Positions 1 through 8,252 are shown, counted from the first letter of the stretch. The stretch: 17,827 nt of DNA from CF-161 sp035638495 (GCA_035638495.1 DASQZW010000192.1:1-17827), one strand, 5' to 3'. Notes: generated by a model not told the origin, from the letters alone. Program-made: numbers and translations.

Positions 1-3000
1 CCACCACGCGGCGAGCCAGAACGCGTCGCCCGGCCGCTGGTCCGGCAGCACCTCGGCGAGCGCCGGGAACCGGGCGCCCACGAACGCCGCCGTCGCGCCC
101 GACCCGCCGGCCGCCCGCGGCCCGGCGGACTCGTCGTCGCCATCCACGACCTCCAGCACGCCCTGCTCGTCGACGCCGTCCGGCCCGTCCACCCAGGCCT
201 GCAGCAGCTCCAGCAGCCGTCGTCTCGGGTAGCGCCGCCCGGCCAGTTCGGTGCGCAGCGCGCTCAGGTCCCGCCGCACCACGAGCTGGCCGCCGCGCAG
301 CACCTGCCGCAGCACGCTCTGCACCCGGCCGCCCACGAGATGCGCGACCGCGGCCGGATCGGCGCGCTCCGGCGCCGCCGCCATCCGGAGCAGGGCCGAG
401 AGGTCGTCTGCCACCTCGGTCTGGCCGAGCGAGGCGAGGTCCTCGGCGGCGCGCTCGAGCCGCACGCGCTGCTCCGTGCGGCCCAGCTCAGCAAGGTGCT
501 GCGCGACGCCGCTGGCGGCGGTGGCCACCAGGCCGGCCACGTCGAGCCGCGGCGGCTCGGTGCCGAGCGTGAACCCGCAGCCGCAGATCGGGCGCAGCGC
601 CAGCTCCGCCTCGACGCGGCGGACGCACCGCTCGGCCGTCGCGGCCGCCAGCGCCCGGTCGACCCGGGCCCGGTCGTCGGACACGCCCACGGCGGCGACC
701 TCGTTCAGCGCCGCCACCGCCAGGTACTCCACGCTCCGGATCACCGGCGCCGCGGCCGCCGGCCCCGAGGCCGCCGCGAACCGCTCGTGCTCCGCCTCGT
801 ACGTGGCGGCGAACGACCGGCGGGCGCGCTCGGCCGCGTCCAGCGCCTCGGATGCCCGCTCCTCCGCCGCCAGCGGCAGGGCACGCGCCGCGGCCGCGAG
901 CGCCTCGTCCCTCGCCTCGCGCACGGCGTCGTACGCCGGGCCGTCGGGGATGCGCAGGGCCGGATCGCGCAGGTAGGCGACCGTCACCATCAGCGGGCCC
1001 AGCTCAGCGGCGCAGAACCGCGCGGCCGCCGCGACCCGCAGGCCGGCGTCGAGCAGCGCCGGCGGCTGCTCCACGGCCGCGACCAGGCAAGACAGGCCCC
1101 GGTGCGGCGGCGCCTGGAGGTCGATCGCGGCCAGCAGGCGCTCGACCCGACCGAGGTCCTCGGGCAGTCGTCCCAGCTGCGCGTCGGCGTGGAGCGCGGA
1201 TCCGGCGAGCTGGCCCATGCCCTCCCGCAGCCGCGCCACCTCGTCGCGGCGGGCCTCCAGCCAGGCACGGGTGTGGTCCCAGCACGCCTGCTGCACGCGG
1301 GCGTCCCACGGCTCGAAGGGGCCCGGGCCGACCACCTCTTCCAGCTCGGCGAGCCGGGCGCGGAGAGCCGCCGGGAGCAGCTCGCCGGGTCCGACGCGCT
1401 CCACCTCGGTGAGCGAGAGAAACGGCGCATCCACGCGACGGCGGCCCCTGGTCGCCTCGACGATGCCGCCGCGCACGGCCCCGTTGAGGAGCAGCAGCAC
1501 CTCGGGCTCGCTGAGGCCCACCGGGCCCGCGGCCAGCTCGGCCGCCAGGTCGGCTCGGTCTCGCGGTCCGGCGGCGACCAGGCGCAGCAGCTCGGCGACC
1601 GCGGGACTGCGCGACGGGTCGGGCGCGAGCACGTACGCGTCGCCGCGCCTGCGGGCCACTCCCAGCGGCACCAGGAACGCGTCGATGTTGGGCCGCACGC
1701 CCTCCCGCTCGGCCGCGGCGAGGGTGATGCGCGGCTCGGCGAGCGCGAACGAGATCAGGCGGCGCACGTGGCGATCGCTCACGAGCTCCGCGTGCGGCTG
1801 GACGTCGCGATGACGCGGGTGCAGGGCGTGGAGGAGCGGCGCCACCAGGCCGCGCAGCACCCCGTCGAACGGCTGTCCGCTGAGGGCCGGCAGGTCGAGG
1901 CCCGGCCCCGGCTCGGCCGCGACGAGGCGGCCCTGGAAGTAGCAGCGCCGGACCACCTCGCGCGCCCGCGCGACGTCCGACTCCACGGTCCGCCGGAGGA
2001 AGTCGAGCAGCCGCCCGCGGCCCTCGCCCATGGCCTGCCGGAGCACCGTCTGCCGGCAGAACAGGTCGGCCGCGAACTCCAGCTCACCGGCCTCGAGCGG
2101 CGCGGGCACCCAGAACGCCAGCCGGGACGAGGCCGCCGTCAGCTCGCCCGCCGCGTGCGCCAGGTCCGCCATCGCGGGCTCCGGCTCCGCGACGACCACG
2201 CACGCGTCGCACCGCGTCCGCTCGACCGCGGCCACCAGGTCCTGGAGCTCCGGCCCCTGCAGCTCGGGCAGGCGGGCCACGGTCACCAGCACGTGCCGCA
2301 GGGTGTTCTGCCAGATCACCTGCCGGCGCGCGCGCCCCGCCTGGCCGAGCAGGGAGACCGAAAGGGCCGGCGAGCCACCCAGGTCCAGCAGCGTCTCGAC
2401 CACGCGGCGGTCGTCGGGCTGGAGGCGAGCGCGCTCCTGCTCGACCAGCCGCGCCACCGCGAGCCCGGCATCGGCCTCCAGCTCCACCTCGTACGCCGTC
2501 GTGGCGCCGGCGGGATGCGCCACCACGTACGCCCCGTGGCCGGCCAGCGGCTCCAGGACCGCTCGCTCCAGGTACGCCGCGTTGGCCTCGGCGTCCACCG
2601 AGCTCATGCGCACCAGCAGCATCGCCGCCAGCTCCCGCGCGTCCCGCCGGCGCTCCAGCGGCGAGGCCGCGAGCAGCGTCAGCAGCTTGACCGCGCGCAG
2701 CGCGAGCTCGCCGTCCGCCGGATCCTGGAGGAGGGCGGGCGCGGCCCGCTCGTAGTAGGGCACGACGGTCTCCGCCAGGCGCGCCGTCTCCACGCGCTCG
2801 CGGAGCCGGCCCGCGAAGTGGTCGTAGACGCGGTCCGGGCACAGCAGGTCGGCGGCCGGCCGCTCCTGCCAGGCCGCGATGCCCGCGGCGGGGTCGCCTC
2901 GAAGCTGCCGGCAGATGAAATCGACCGCGCCCCGCTGCTGCGACAGGAGGAAGCGGAGGCCGTCCAGCACCGTCAGCGTGTCGGGGTGGAGCGGGTAGCA

Positions 3001-3837
3001 GGCCCGGAACCGCTCAGGGGCGACCCTCCAGGCCGGCTGGGTGGCGCGCAGCCGGCGGTGCACGCGTTCCAGCTCCTCGTCGGCGCCGGGCCGCAGCGGC
3101 ACCAGCCGGCCGCGGACCAGGTCCTCGACGTGGCGCATCGACAGGCCGAGCCGCACCGGGAAGCGGTCCCGGATGCGCGCCAGCTCGCGCTCGCTGACGC
3201 TGGCCACCTCCTCCAGGCTCTCCTGGAGCGCCGCGACCACCAGCACCGGGCCCCGCCTCGCCCACTCGCCCAGGAACTGCAGGAAGCGCAGGTCCTCGGT
3301 CAGCCCCGGCCCGCGCTTGGCCCGCAGGAACTCGCTCAGCTCGTCGATCAGCAGCAGGAGGCCGGCCCGGCCCGCGACGCGGACAGCCGCGAGCAGCTCG
3401 GCCCAACCCGCGGCGCGGTCGCTGCCGAGCGGCGGGGGCGGCTCGCGGTGCAGCGCGCCCCACGCGCGGCGCCACGTCACGTCCTCCAGGTTCGCCTCGG
3501 CGCGGTAGTCGACGAGTGGGACCGCCACCGGCAGCGAGGGGCGCGCCGAGCGGGCCAGCTCGCGGGCGCGATCGTCCCAGCCCCGGCACCGGGCTGCGGC
3601 CGGGTTCGCCAGCAGCTCGGCGAGCGCGGCCAGGAAGTGCGACTTGCCCGAACCGTAGTGCCCGACGAGCAGGAACCCGGCGCCGCTGGGCCCCCGGGCA
3701 GCCTCCAGCACCGCGCTCAGGCTCTGCGACACGTCGCCGGTGAGCACCAGCTCGTCCAGCCGGCCGGGCGCGCCGTCCAGGCGCACGACCGTCTCGGCGG
3801 CGGTGACTTCGACGAGGTCCGCGATGCGGGCCGGCAT
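1..3837 (-). CDS. Large P-loop ATPase, DUF6079/PglY-BrxC-like (3' end off the left edge)
   Basis: At least 1279 residues are open and no stop is reached before the window edge, so the C-terminus is missing. The ATG at 3837 shares its A with the TGA of the upstream TPR gene (TGATG), which implies translational coupling. Seen: a Walker A GHYGSGKSH at residues 59-67 and a Walker B LLLIDEL at about 161-167. These are followed by LRFLQFLGEWARR, a QESLEE segment and an RIRDRF motif, an arrangement I recall from DUF6079 ATPases, which also resemble the BREX ATPases PglY and BrxC. The middle is long and mostly helical. A CGC pair lies at residues 1085 and 1087 and might bind metal. From family knowledge, such proteins occur in phage-resistance loci; a defence role here is inference. 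The assignment as an ATPase is firm, the exact family less so. Confidence 0.85.
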   Translation of the reverse strand, partial: MPARIADLVEVTAAETVVRLDGAPGRLDELVLTGDVSQSLSAVLEAARGPSGAGFLLVGHYGSGKSHFLAALAELLANPAAARCRGWDDRARELARSARPSLPVAVPLVDYRAEANLEDVTWRRAWGALHREPPPPLGSDRAAGWAELLAAVRVAGRAGLLLLIDELSEFLRAKRGPGLTEDLRFLQFLGEWARRGPVLVVAALQESLEEVASVSERELARIRDRFPVRLGLSMRHVEDLVRGRLVPLRPGADEELERVHRRLRATQPAWRVAPERFRACYPLHPDTLTVLDGLRFLLSQQRGAVDFICRQLRGDPAAGIAAWQERPAADLLCPDRVYDHFAGRLRERVETARLAETVVPYYERAAPALLQDPADGELALRAVKLLTLLAASPLERRRDARELAAMLLVRMSSVDAEANAAYLERAVLEPLAGHGAYVVAHPAGATTAYEVELEADAGLAVARLVEQERARLQPDDRRVVETLLDLGGSPALSVSLLGQAGRARRQVIWQNTLRHVLVTVARLPELQGPELQDLVAAVERTRCDACVVVAEPEPAMADLAHAAGELTAASSRLAFWVPAPLEAGELEFAADLFCRQTVLRQAMGEGRGRLLDFLRRTVESDVARAREVVRRCYFQGRLVAAEPGPGLDLPALSGQPFDGVLRGLVAPLLHALHPRHRDVQPHAELVSDRHVRRLISFALAEPRITLAAAEREGVRPNIDAFLVPLGVARRRGDAYVLAPDPSRSPAVAELLRLVAAGPRDRADLAAELAAGPVGLSEPEVLLLLNGAVRGGIVEATRGRRRVDAPFLSLTEVERVGPGELLPAALRARLAELEEVVGPGPFEPWDARVQQACWDHTRAWLEARRDEVARLREGMGQLAGSALHADAQLGRLPEDLGRVERLLAAIDLQAPPHRGLSCLVAAVEQPPALLDAGLRVAAAARFCAAELGPLMVTVAYLRDPALRIPDGPAYDAVREARDEALAAAARALPLAAEERASEALDAAERARRSFAATYEAEHERFAAASGPAAAAPVIRSVEYLAVAALNEVAAVGVSDDRARVDRALAAATAERCVRRVEAELALRPICGCGFTLGTEPPRLDVAGLVATAASGVAQHLAELGRTEQRVRLERAAEDLASLGQTEVADDLSALLRMAAAPERADPAAVAHLVGGRVQSVLRQVLRGGQLVVRRDLSALRTELAGRRYPRRRLLELLQAWVDGPDGVDEQGVLEVVDGDDESAGPRAAGGSGATAAFVGARFPALAEVLPDQRPGDAFWLAAWW

Positions 3838-4805
3838 CAATCGGGTCCGGGCAGCTTGCGCAGCTCGCCGTAGACCGCGCCCCGGCGCGGCCCGGCCACG
3901 GGCAGCAGGTCCTGGAGGGTCTGCCGCAGCTCGTCGAGCTCGCCGCGCTGGCGCTGGAGGCTGATGTACGTCCGGAAGAGGACCACGTCGGCCGGGTCCT
4001 CGAGCAGGACGTCGCGAAGGAGGACGGCCGCCTCGTCCAGCTTCCCGGCTCGGCGGAGCGCGTAGCCCTCCTGGGCGCGGGCGAAGCGGTCGTCGCCGGA
4101 TCGGCGCGTGCGCCGCCAGGCCGCCGCGGCGCCGGCGTCGTCGCCCAGCTCCCGTCGGAGCCGGGCCAGGGCCGCGCCCAGGAAGCGGTTCTCGCGGCCG
4201 CTGCTGCGGAGCAGCACCTCGAGCTCCCGGCCTCGCTCCTCGGGCTCGAGCTGCACCAGGCGCGCCTCGACCAGGCGGGCGTAGGCGTACTGGTCGTCCG
4301 GCGCCAGCTCGTGGGCTCGCTGGAAGCGCTCCTCCGCGACCGCGATCTCCCCGGCCCGGAACGCGACCTCACCCTGCACGACCCAGCCGGCAGCCGCCTC
4401 GGGCTCGCGCTCGACGGCACGCGCGGCGGCGTCGCGCGCGCCGTCGAGGTCGTTCTCGCGCAGCCGGCAGCGAGCGAGCTGGGCGACGGGCCAGGCGTCT
4501 CGGTCGCCGAGCGCGTCCGCCTCCTCGTAGGCGGCGGCCGCGTCGCGGTGCCGGCCGAGCCGGTACAGGGCGTCGCCGCGCACGCGGGCGGTGAACGCGG
4601 TCGCGCCGCCCGCGGCCTCCGCCCTGTCCAGCTCGGTCAGGGCGTCGGCCGGCCGGCGCCGGCGGAGCTGGATGTGCGCCAGCTGGGCGAGCGCCGGGGC
4701 GTTCCTGGGTTCCTCGGCGAGCAGCGCTTCGAGGGCGATCACCGCCTCGTCGAGACGTCCCGACCGCTTCAGCTCGAGGGCGCGCTCCAGTTGTGCTCGT
4801 TGCAC
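3837..4805 (-). CDS. Tetratricopeptide-repeat protein, partner of the large ATPase
   Basis: The protein has 322 residues and almost all of it is TPR-like helical hairpins. The spacing of about 34 residues is visible in repeats such as LKRSGRLDEAVIALEALLAE, LYRLGRHRDAAAAYEEA and FRAGEIAVAEERFQRAHEL. There is no signal peptide or membrane segment, so it is probably a cytoplasmic scaffold or adaptor. It starts at a GTG 12 bases after the stop of the small membrane protein gene, with GAGGG just upstream, and its stop overlaps the ATPase start. The strict coupling suggests that TPR protein and ATPase are made in fixed proportion and may act together. What it binds cannot be read from the sequence. 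The last repeats continue almost to the C-terminus, so no separate effector domain is present. Confidence 0.88.
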   Translation of the reverse strand: MQRAQLERALELKRSGRLDEAVIALEALLAEEPRNAPALAQLAHIQLRRRRPADALTELDRAEAAGGATAFTARVRGDALYRLGRHRDAAAAYEEADALGDRDAWPVAQLARCRLRENDLDGARDAAARAVEREPEAAAGWVVQGEVAFRAGEIAVAEERFQRAHELAPDDQYAYARLVEARLVQLEPEERGRELEVLLRSSGRENRFLGAALARLRRELGDDAGAAAAWRRTRRSGDDRFARAQEGYALRRAGKLDEAAVLLRDVLLEDPADVVLFRTYISLQRQRGELDELRQTLQDLLPVAGPRRGAVYGELRKLPGPD

Positions 4806-4817
4806 GCCCTCGTGAGT

Positions 4818-5288
4818 CTAGCGAAGCAGCGAATTCAGCAGGCCGCTGTACAGGAGGCTGAAGAGACAGCCGATCGCGCTCACGACGAGTCCGATCACCC
4901 CGCCGAGAACGCGGCGCCGGCGAACGGCGAGCACGCCGCGCCAGATGCCGAAGATGGGCAGGATCGGAAAGTAGATCGGCGTGAAGAGCGGGACCCCGAT
5001 CGAGGCGACGCCGAAGATGATCGACCACATGGCGTCGCCCGAGAACTGGTAGGCGAGCCCGAGCGCGGCCGGCGCCGCCAGCGCGGTCGACGTGGGGGCG
5101 AGCGGCGACGGAGGCGGACTCCATGCCGGCTGCGGCGCCGGCGCGGTGTCGGCCGGCGCCGACCGGGTCACGGGAGGCGGCGACGGGTAGAGCTGTGCTG
5201 GCTGGTTGGGGACCCACTGCGTTCCGTCCCATCGCCAGTGGCCGTCCGGCGAAACCAACCCCTGCTGCGGCGGCGGAGCCTGCGTCAC
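4818..5288 (-). CDS. Small membrane protein with WW-like N-terminal motif, DUF4190-like
   Basis: The protein has 156 residues, starting at a GTG at 5288. Near the N-terminus is the motif SPDGHWRWDGTQWVPNQ, like the short tryptophan motif of DUF2510-type proteins. A Pro/Ala-rich linker follows. Three hydrophobic stretches lie at about residues 65-85, 90-115 and 125-150, separated by an RRRR loop (AVRRRRVLGG), the pattern of DUF4190-like membrane proteins. It heads the operon that continues into the TPR protein and the ATPase, and would place part of that system at the membrane if the genes are functionally linked. The reading frame stays open upstream to 5933, but that upstream part belongs to a decayed gene. 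No Shine-Dalgarno sequence precedes the GTG, so a leaderless mRNA is plausible. Function unknown. Confidence 0.78.
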   Translation of the reverse strand: MTQAPPPQQGLVSPDGHWRWDGTQWVPNQPAQLYPSPPPVTRSAPADTAPAPQPAWSPPPSPLAPTSTALAAPAALGLAYQFSGDAMWSIIFGVASIGVPLFTPIYFPILPIFGIWRGVLAVRRRRVLGGVIGLVVSAIGCLFSLLYSGLLNSLLR

Positions 5289-5295
5289 GGCGGAG

Positions 5296-5301
5296 ACGAT
5301 A
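5296..5301 (-). promoter_or_regulatory. Candidate -10 element of the ATPase operon (leaderless start)
   Basis: On the minus strand TATCGT ends 7 bases before the GTG at 5288. That places a typical transcription start at or next to the start codon and would explain the missing ribosome binding site. No clear -35 element is visible. Confidence 0.35.
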
Positions 5302-5348
5302 GCAGAGGGGTCACGGCCCTCTCTCGAGCTGCCGGCCGAGAAGCGGGC

Positions 5349-5380
5349 CTCGCGCCCGCCGCAGCGGCGGCGGACGCGAG
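5349..5380 (-). terminator. Strong hairpin, possible terminator of the decayed upstream gene
   Basis: CTCGCG (5349-5354) pairs with CGCGAG (5375-5380). After one C/A mismatch, CCGCCGC (5356-5362) pairs with GCGGCGG (5367-5373) around an AGCG tetraloop, giving 13 pairs in total. It lies between the end of the YrbE/RND remnant and the start of the membrane-protein gene, where a terminator would be expected. No T-run follows on the minus strand (GCCCGCTTCTCGG), so termination is inferred, not shown. Confidence 0.35.
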
Positions 5381-5421
5381 CTGACCCGGTGTGACGGGTG
5401 GAAGTCGAGCGTCTACGGATC

Positions 5422-5933
5422 TCAGCGCAGCCACGCCCTCGCCGCCGGCGGCAGCAGCACCAGCACCGCCGCCGTCGCCGGGGCCAGGTCGCCCGCGCAC
5501 CACAGGCCGAAGTCGCGCACCATCGGCACCGGGCTGACCGCCAGCGCCGCGAACCCGGCCGCCAGCGCCGCCGCAGACGCAACGATCGCCGGTCCGACCC
5601 GGCGCGACGCGACCGCCGACGCCTCCGCCGCGTCGGCGCCGCCGGAGCGCTCAGCCACCACCGCCAGCCCGGCCGGGTACGCGCGGTACCCGGCCGGCGG
5701 CTGCCCGGCGCCGTCCACCCGCTGGACCAGGCCCTCGTCCGGCGCCAGGAGATGGTGCCGAACCCGGTGCCGGTCAGGAGGAGGGGCACGAAGTTGGCGG
5801 TCAGGATGAACCGGCACTGCTCCAGCAGCTCCCGCCAGTAGAAGGGACGCCGCACGGCACCCCACAGGGCGGCGCCGAAGAGCAGGGTCAGCTCGCCGAC
5901 GCCCGTGACCCATCGCCAGGCCGGCGCGATCAC
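5422..5933 (-). pseudogene. Composite remnant: YrbE/MlaE permease N-terminus joined to HAE3-type RND transporter C-terminus
   Basis: From the GTG at 5933, with a good upstream site (GGGGAGAG), the first 60 codons read like a YrbE/MlaE ABC permease: AVRRPFYWRELLEQCRFIL followed by FVPLLLTGTGFGTI. At about 5754 the family likeness stops and moves to another frame. From about 5745 that frame reads PPAGYRAYPAGLAVVAE, then VGPAIVASAAALAAGFAALA and PMVRDFGL, ending at 5422. This is the periplasmic end plus last membrane segments of an RND/MMPL (HAE3-type) transporter. About 70 residues normally lie between GLAVVA and the ERSG segment, and these too seem missing. The simplest reading is at least two deletions that collapsed an mce-type operon. 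Neither half can be functional alone. Confidence 0.7.
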
Positions 5934-6005
5934 GACGCTGCTTCTCTCCCCATCACGTTCGGGAGACGCGCCGGCGGCCCGAATTGTTCGGTGGGCCGAA
6001 AATGG

Positions 6006-6030
6006 ACCGGCCCCGGGGGCCGGGGCCGGT
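6006..6030 (-). terminator. Candidate intrinsic terminator downstream of the OsmC gene
   Basis: ACCGGCCCC (6006-6014) and GGGGCCGGT (6022-6030) form a perfect 9-pair stem with a 7-base loop. Read on the minus strand it is followed by TCCATTTTCGG, a short T-rich tail, about 140 bases after the OsmC stop codon. A weaker 6-pair stem (5975-5980 with 5993-5998) lies just beyond it. The rest of 5934-6170 shows no gene that I recognise. Confidence 0.5.
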
Positions 6031-6170
6031 CAGGGAGGAGAGGGGGATGCTGTTCGCTTCGGTGAGGAGCGCCCCGGCCGGCACGCTGCCGGCGCCGCCC
6101 ATCTGGGACGCTCGCTCATCCTGTCAACGCGCGGCCGCGCGGGATTGGTCGATCGGCCGGCGTGAGACCG

Positions 6171-6602
6171 CTAGCCCTCGAGGGTCGCGTCCAGCGTGAC
6201 CTCGGGCACGCCTGCCAGGGCCTTCGAGACCGGGCAGTTCGCTTTGGCCTGCTCGGCCGCCTCGCGGAACGCGCCGGCGTCGATGCCCGGCACGCGCCCG
6301 CGCACCGTGAGGTGGATGCTCGTGATGCCGGGACCAGGCTGGAACGCGACTCGGGCCGAGGTGTCCAGGCGCTCGGGCGGGTGCCCCGCGCCGCTCAGCC
6401 CGAAGGACAGCGCCATCGCGAAGCACCCCGCGTGGGCTGCCGCGATGAGCTCCTCCGGGCTGGTTCCCGACTCCCGCGACTCGGCCCGCGCCCGCCAGGT
6501 GAGCACCTGCTCGGCGAACGCGCCGCTGGCCACCCGGACGCTGCCGCTGCCCCCCATGAGGTCCCCGTTCCAGGTCGCAGAAGCGCTGCTCTCCACTGCC
6601 AC
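6171..6602 (-). CDS. osmC: OsmC-family thiol peroxidase
   Basis: The protein has 143 residues, the normal length for OsmC. OsmC and Ohr proteins are cytoplasmic Cys-based peroxidases that reduce organic hydroperoxides. Both redox cysteines are present in their usual contexts: Cys60 in AAAHAGCFAMALSF and Cys123 in KANCPVSKAL. The N-terminal SASATWNGDLMGGSGSV and the GTSPEELIAAAHA segment favour the OsmC over the Ohr subgroup. The GTG at 6602 is preceded by GGAGG with an 8-base spacer, which settles the start; a second GTG two codons later is less well placed. It follows the MpaB-type gene by 53 bases on the same strand and probably shares its transcript. Confidence 0.93.
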   Translation of the reverse strand: MAVESSASATWNGDLMGGSGSVRVASGAFAEQVLTWRARAESRESGTSPEELIAAAHAGCFAMALSFGLSGAGHPPERLDTSARVAFQPGPGITSIHLTVRGRVPGIDAGAFREAAEQAKANCPVSKALAGVPEVTLDATLEG

Positions 6603-6655
6603 TGTTCGTACCTCCGGTCAGCGGGCGCTTGGCGAGCGCCCTTCGACCGGCAAGG

Positions 6656-7435
6656 CTACTGGACCGCGCGGGCCCGCGCCGTGCGCGCCGGCGGCACCTG
6701 GCGAAACCGCTGCGGCAGCACCCGCAGCGCGCGGGGCAGGGCCGAGCGCACCGCCGCGAAGCCGAACTGCTCCAGCGGGCCCCACCGCAGGTCGTAGTCC
6801 AGCCGAAGGCTGGTGGGCAGGAGGCCGGCGGTGATGGCCTCCAGCGGCCGGAAGAGCGGCGGGGGGACGCGGTTGAGGGAGGGCCGCAGCACGGCACGCG
6901 CGAGGTCGCGGGCCCGCCGGTCGACCAGGAGCTCGGGACCCGCGATCATCCCCGCCAGGTACGCCTCGAACTCGGTCATCGTCCCCGGGTACCGGGAGTT
7001 GGCGAGGCCCAGCAGGCCTCCGATCAGCTTCGCCTCCTGGTAGTACCCCTCCCGGTCGCTGCCGGAGACCGGACCGACGAACGCCTCGTACGTCACCAGC
7101 GCGCTGTCGATCAGCGTCGCGTGGACCCAGAGCAGCAGCCGTGGATCGGTCGCCTGGTAGCCGGGGCCGCGGACGCGCTGGTGGACGACGTTGATCTGGT
7201 GGGCGGCCGCCAGGGCCTCGGCGCGGGTGCCGAACGTGAGCGCCAGCGTCAGCTCCAGGGTGCGGATGAGCCGGTCGAGCGGCCGGCGCCGGAAGTCGCT
7301 GTGCTCGGCGACACCGGCGGCGACGGAGGGGTGGGCCAGCTGCATGAGCAGCGCGCGGCCGCCGCCGAGCAGCAACGCGGGCTCCTGGTTGATCCGCCAG
7401 GTCGGCGAGTCGGGACGAAAGAGCGCTTCCGGCAC
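6656..7435 (-). CDS. Oxygenase MpaB family protein (DUF2236)
   Basis: The protein has 259 residues, typical of the DUF2236/MpaB family. These are heme-type oxygenases related to latex-clearing protein, common in actinobacteria; most members have unknown substrates. Seen: the family signature LLMQLAHPSVAAGVAEHS at residues 29-46, then the RTLELTLALTFGT helix, the His-containing HQINVVHQRVRG at 79-90 and WVHATLIDSAL at 103-113. These supply several conserved histidines that could serve the heme. No signal peptide is visible. It starts at a GTG (7435) with GGGGA close upstream. The OsmC gene follows 53 bases downstream, so oxygenase and peroxide defence may be co-expressed. Confidence 0.9.
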   Translation of the reverse strand: MPEALFRPDSPTWRINQEPALLLGGGRALLMQLAHPSVAAGVAEHSDFRRRPLDRLIRTLELTLALTFGTRAEALAAAHQINVVHQRVRGPGYQATDPRLLLWVHATLIDSALVTYEAFVGPVSGSDREGYYQEAKLIGGLLGLANSRYPGTMTEFEAYLAGMIAGPELLVDRRARDLARAVLRPSLNRVPPPLFRPLEAITAGLLPTSLRLDYDLRWGPLEQFGFAAVRSALPRALRVLPQRFRQVPPARTARARAVQ

Positions 7436-7450
7436 TGATCCCCTACGAAG

Positions 7451-7488
7451 AATCTAGACGGATCCCTGCGTTCGCAACAGGGAACGCA
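7451..7488 (-). promoter_or_regulatory. Candidate promoter and operator of the MpaB-osmC unit
   Basis: On the minus strand TTGCGA (7472-7477) and TAGATT (7451-7456) are 15 bases apart and could be -35 and -10 boxes. The -35 box lies inside a perfect inverted repeat, TGCGTTC (7467-7473) and GAACGCA (7482-7488), with an 8-base spacer, which could be a repressor site. The region also lies upstream of the divergent TPR gene at 7521. Confidence 0.35.
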
Positions 7489-7520
7489 AGAGCAACGCGG
7501 TCCGCCGGGGATGTACCTTC

Positions 7521-8252
7521 GTGCTCGTGTGGGATGCCCTGGAGCACGGCCGCGAGCTCCTCGAAGCCGCCTGGCGCCGGACCGGCGACTTCGACGGGGC
7601 CGAGGCGGCGCTGCTCGACGCCAGGCGACTTGCCGAGGCCGCCGGCGACCAGGCGGCGCTGGCCGGCGCGATCGACCAGCTCGGCCTGGTGCGGCACTAC
7701 CGCAACCTGGAGCGCCGTCTGCCCGACGGCAGCATCGAGGGCGATCCGGCGGGCTCCGACGAGGAGCTGGCGCTGTTCGAGCGGGCGCTCCAGGTGCGGC
7801 GTGGAGGGGGCGACGGCGCCGCGCTGGCCGAGTCGCTGTTCCACGTCGGCGTGGCGCACCAGCTGTTCACCGGACGGTGGGACCTGGCGGAGCAGTGCTT
7901 CCGGGAGGCGCAGCCCCTGGCCGAGGCGGCCGGGGACGCGTACCTCCGCTCGGAGGTCCACCGCCACCTGGGAGCGGTGAGCTGGCACGCGGGCGACATG
8001 GACGCCGCGATCGGCGAGCTGTCCCGGTCGCTCCAGCTCCGGGAATCCGACTGCGATGTCGACACGGTGCCCGGCGGCCACATCGCCCTGGGCCAGGCCC
8101 ACCTGGTCGCCGGGCACCGGGCGGAGGGCATCGACCACCTGCGCCAGGGCGTCGAGTTGGCCGAGCGGCTCGGCCTGCGCGACTTCTTCATCGCGCCGGC
8201 GCGGCGCGCGATCGACGAGGCCATCGCAGCGGAGGAGGAGACCAACGCATGA
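7521..8252 (+). CDS. Tetratricopeptide-repeat protein coupled to the selenoprotein
   Basis: The protein has 243 residues. Several TPR-like helix pairs are visible, such as TGDFDGAEAALLDARRLAEAA, ALFERALQVRRGGGDGAALA, WDLAEQCFREAQPLAEAAGD and GDMDAAIGELSRSLQLRES, in a form seen in adaptor and regulatory TPR proteins. No signal peptide or catalytic motif was found. Starts at GTG 7521, with a second in-frame GTG at 7527; neither has a strong ribosome binding site. Its 3' end carries GGAGGAGGAG (8231-8240) as the binding site for the next gene, and the two genes overlap by ATGA, so the protein is made together with the redoxin. That redoxin also ends in a TPR-like segment. Its exact role is unknown. 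Confidence 0.82.
   Translation: MLVWDALEHGRELLEAAWRRTGDFDGAEAALLDARRLAEAAGDQAALAGAIDQLGLVRHYRNLERRLPDGSIEGDPAGSDEELALFERALQVRRGGGDGAALAESLFHVGVAHQLFTGRWDLAEQCFREAQPLAEAAGDAYLRSEVHRHLGAVSWHAGDMDAAIGELSRSLQLRESDCDVDTVPGGHIALGQAHLVAGHRAEGIDHLRQGVELAERLGLRDFFIAPARRAIDEAIAAEEETNA

Noticed and set aside
340..3873. A plus-strand open frame of 1177 codons opposite the large ATPase
   Set aside because: Its translation is rich in Arg, Gly and His with no motif. It is the antisense shadow of a coding frame with high third-position GC; the minus strand has Walker A and B motifs.
4818..5933. One continuous 371-codon minus-strand frame joining the permease start to the membrane protein
   Set aside because: Between about 5750 and 5290 the frame encodes Arg/Ser/Trp-rich sequence without family likeness, while another frame there carries the RND segment. 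The membrane protein has its own GTG at 5288.
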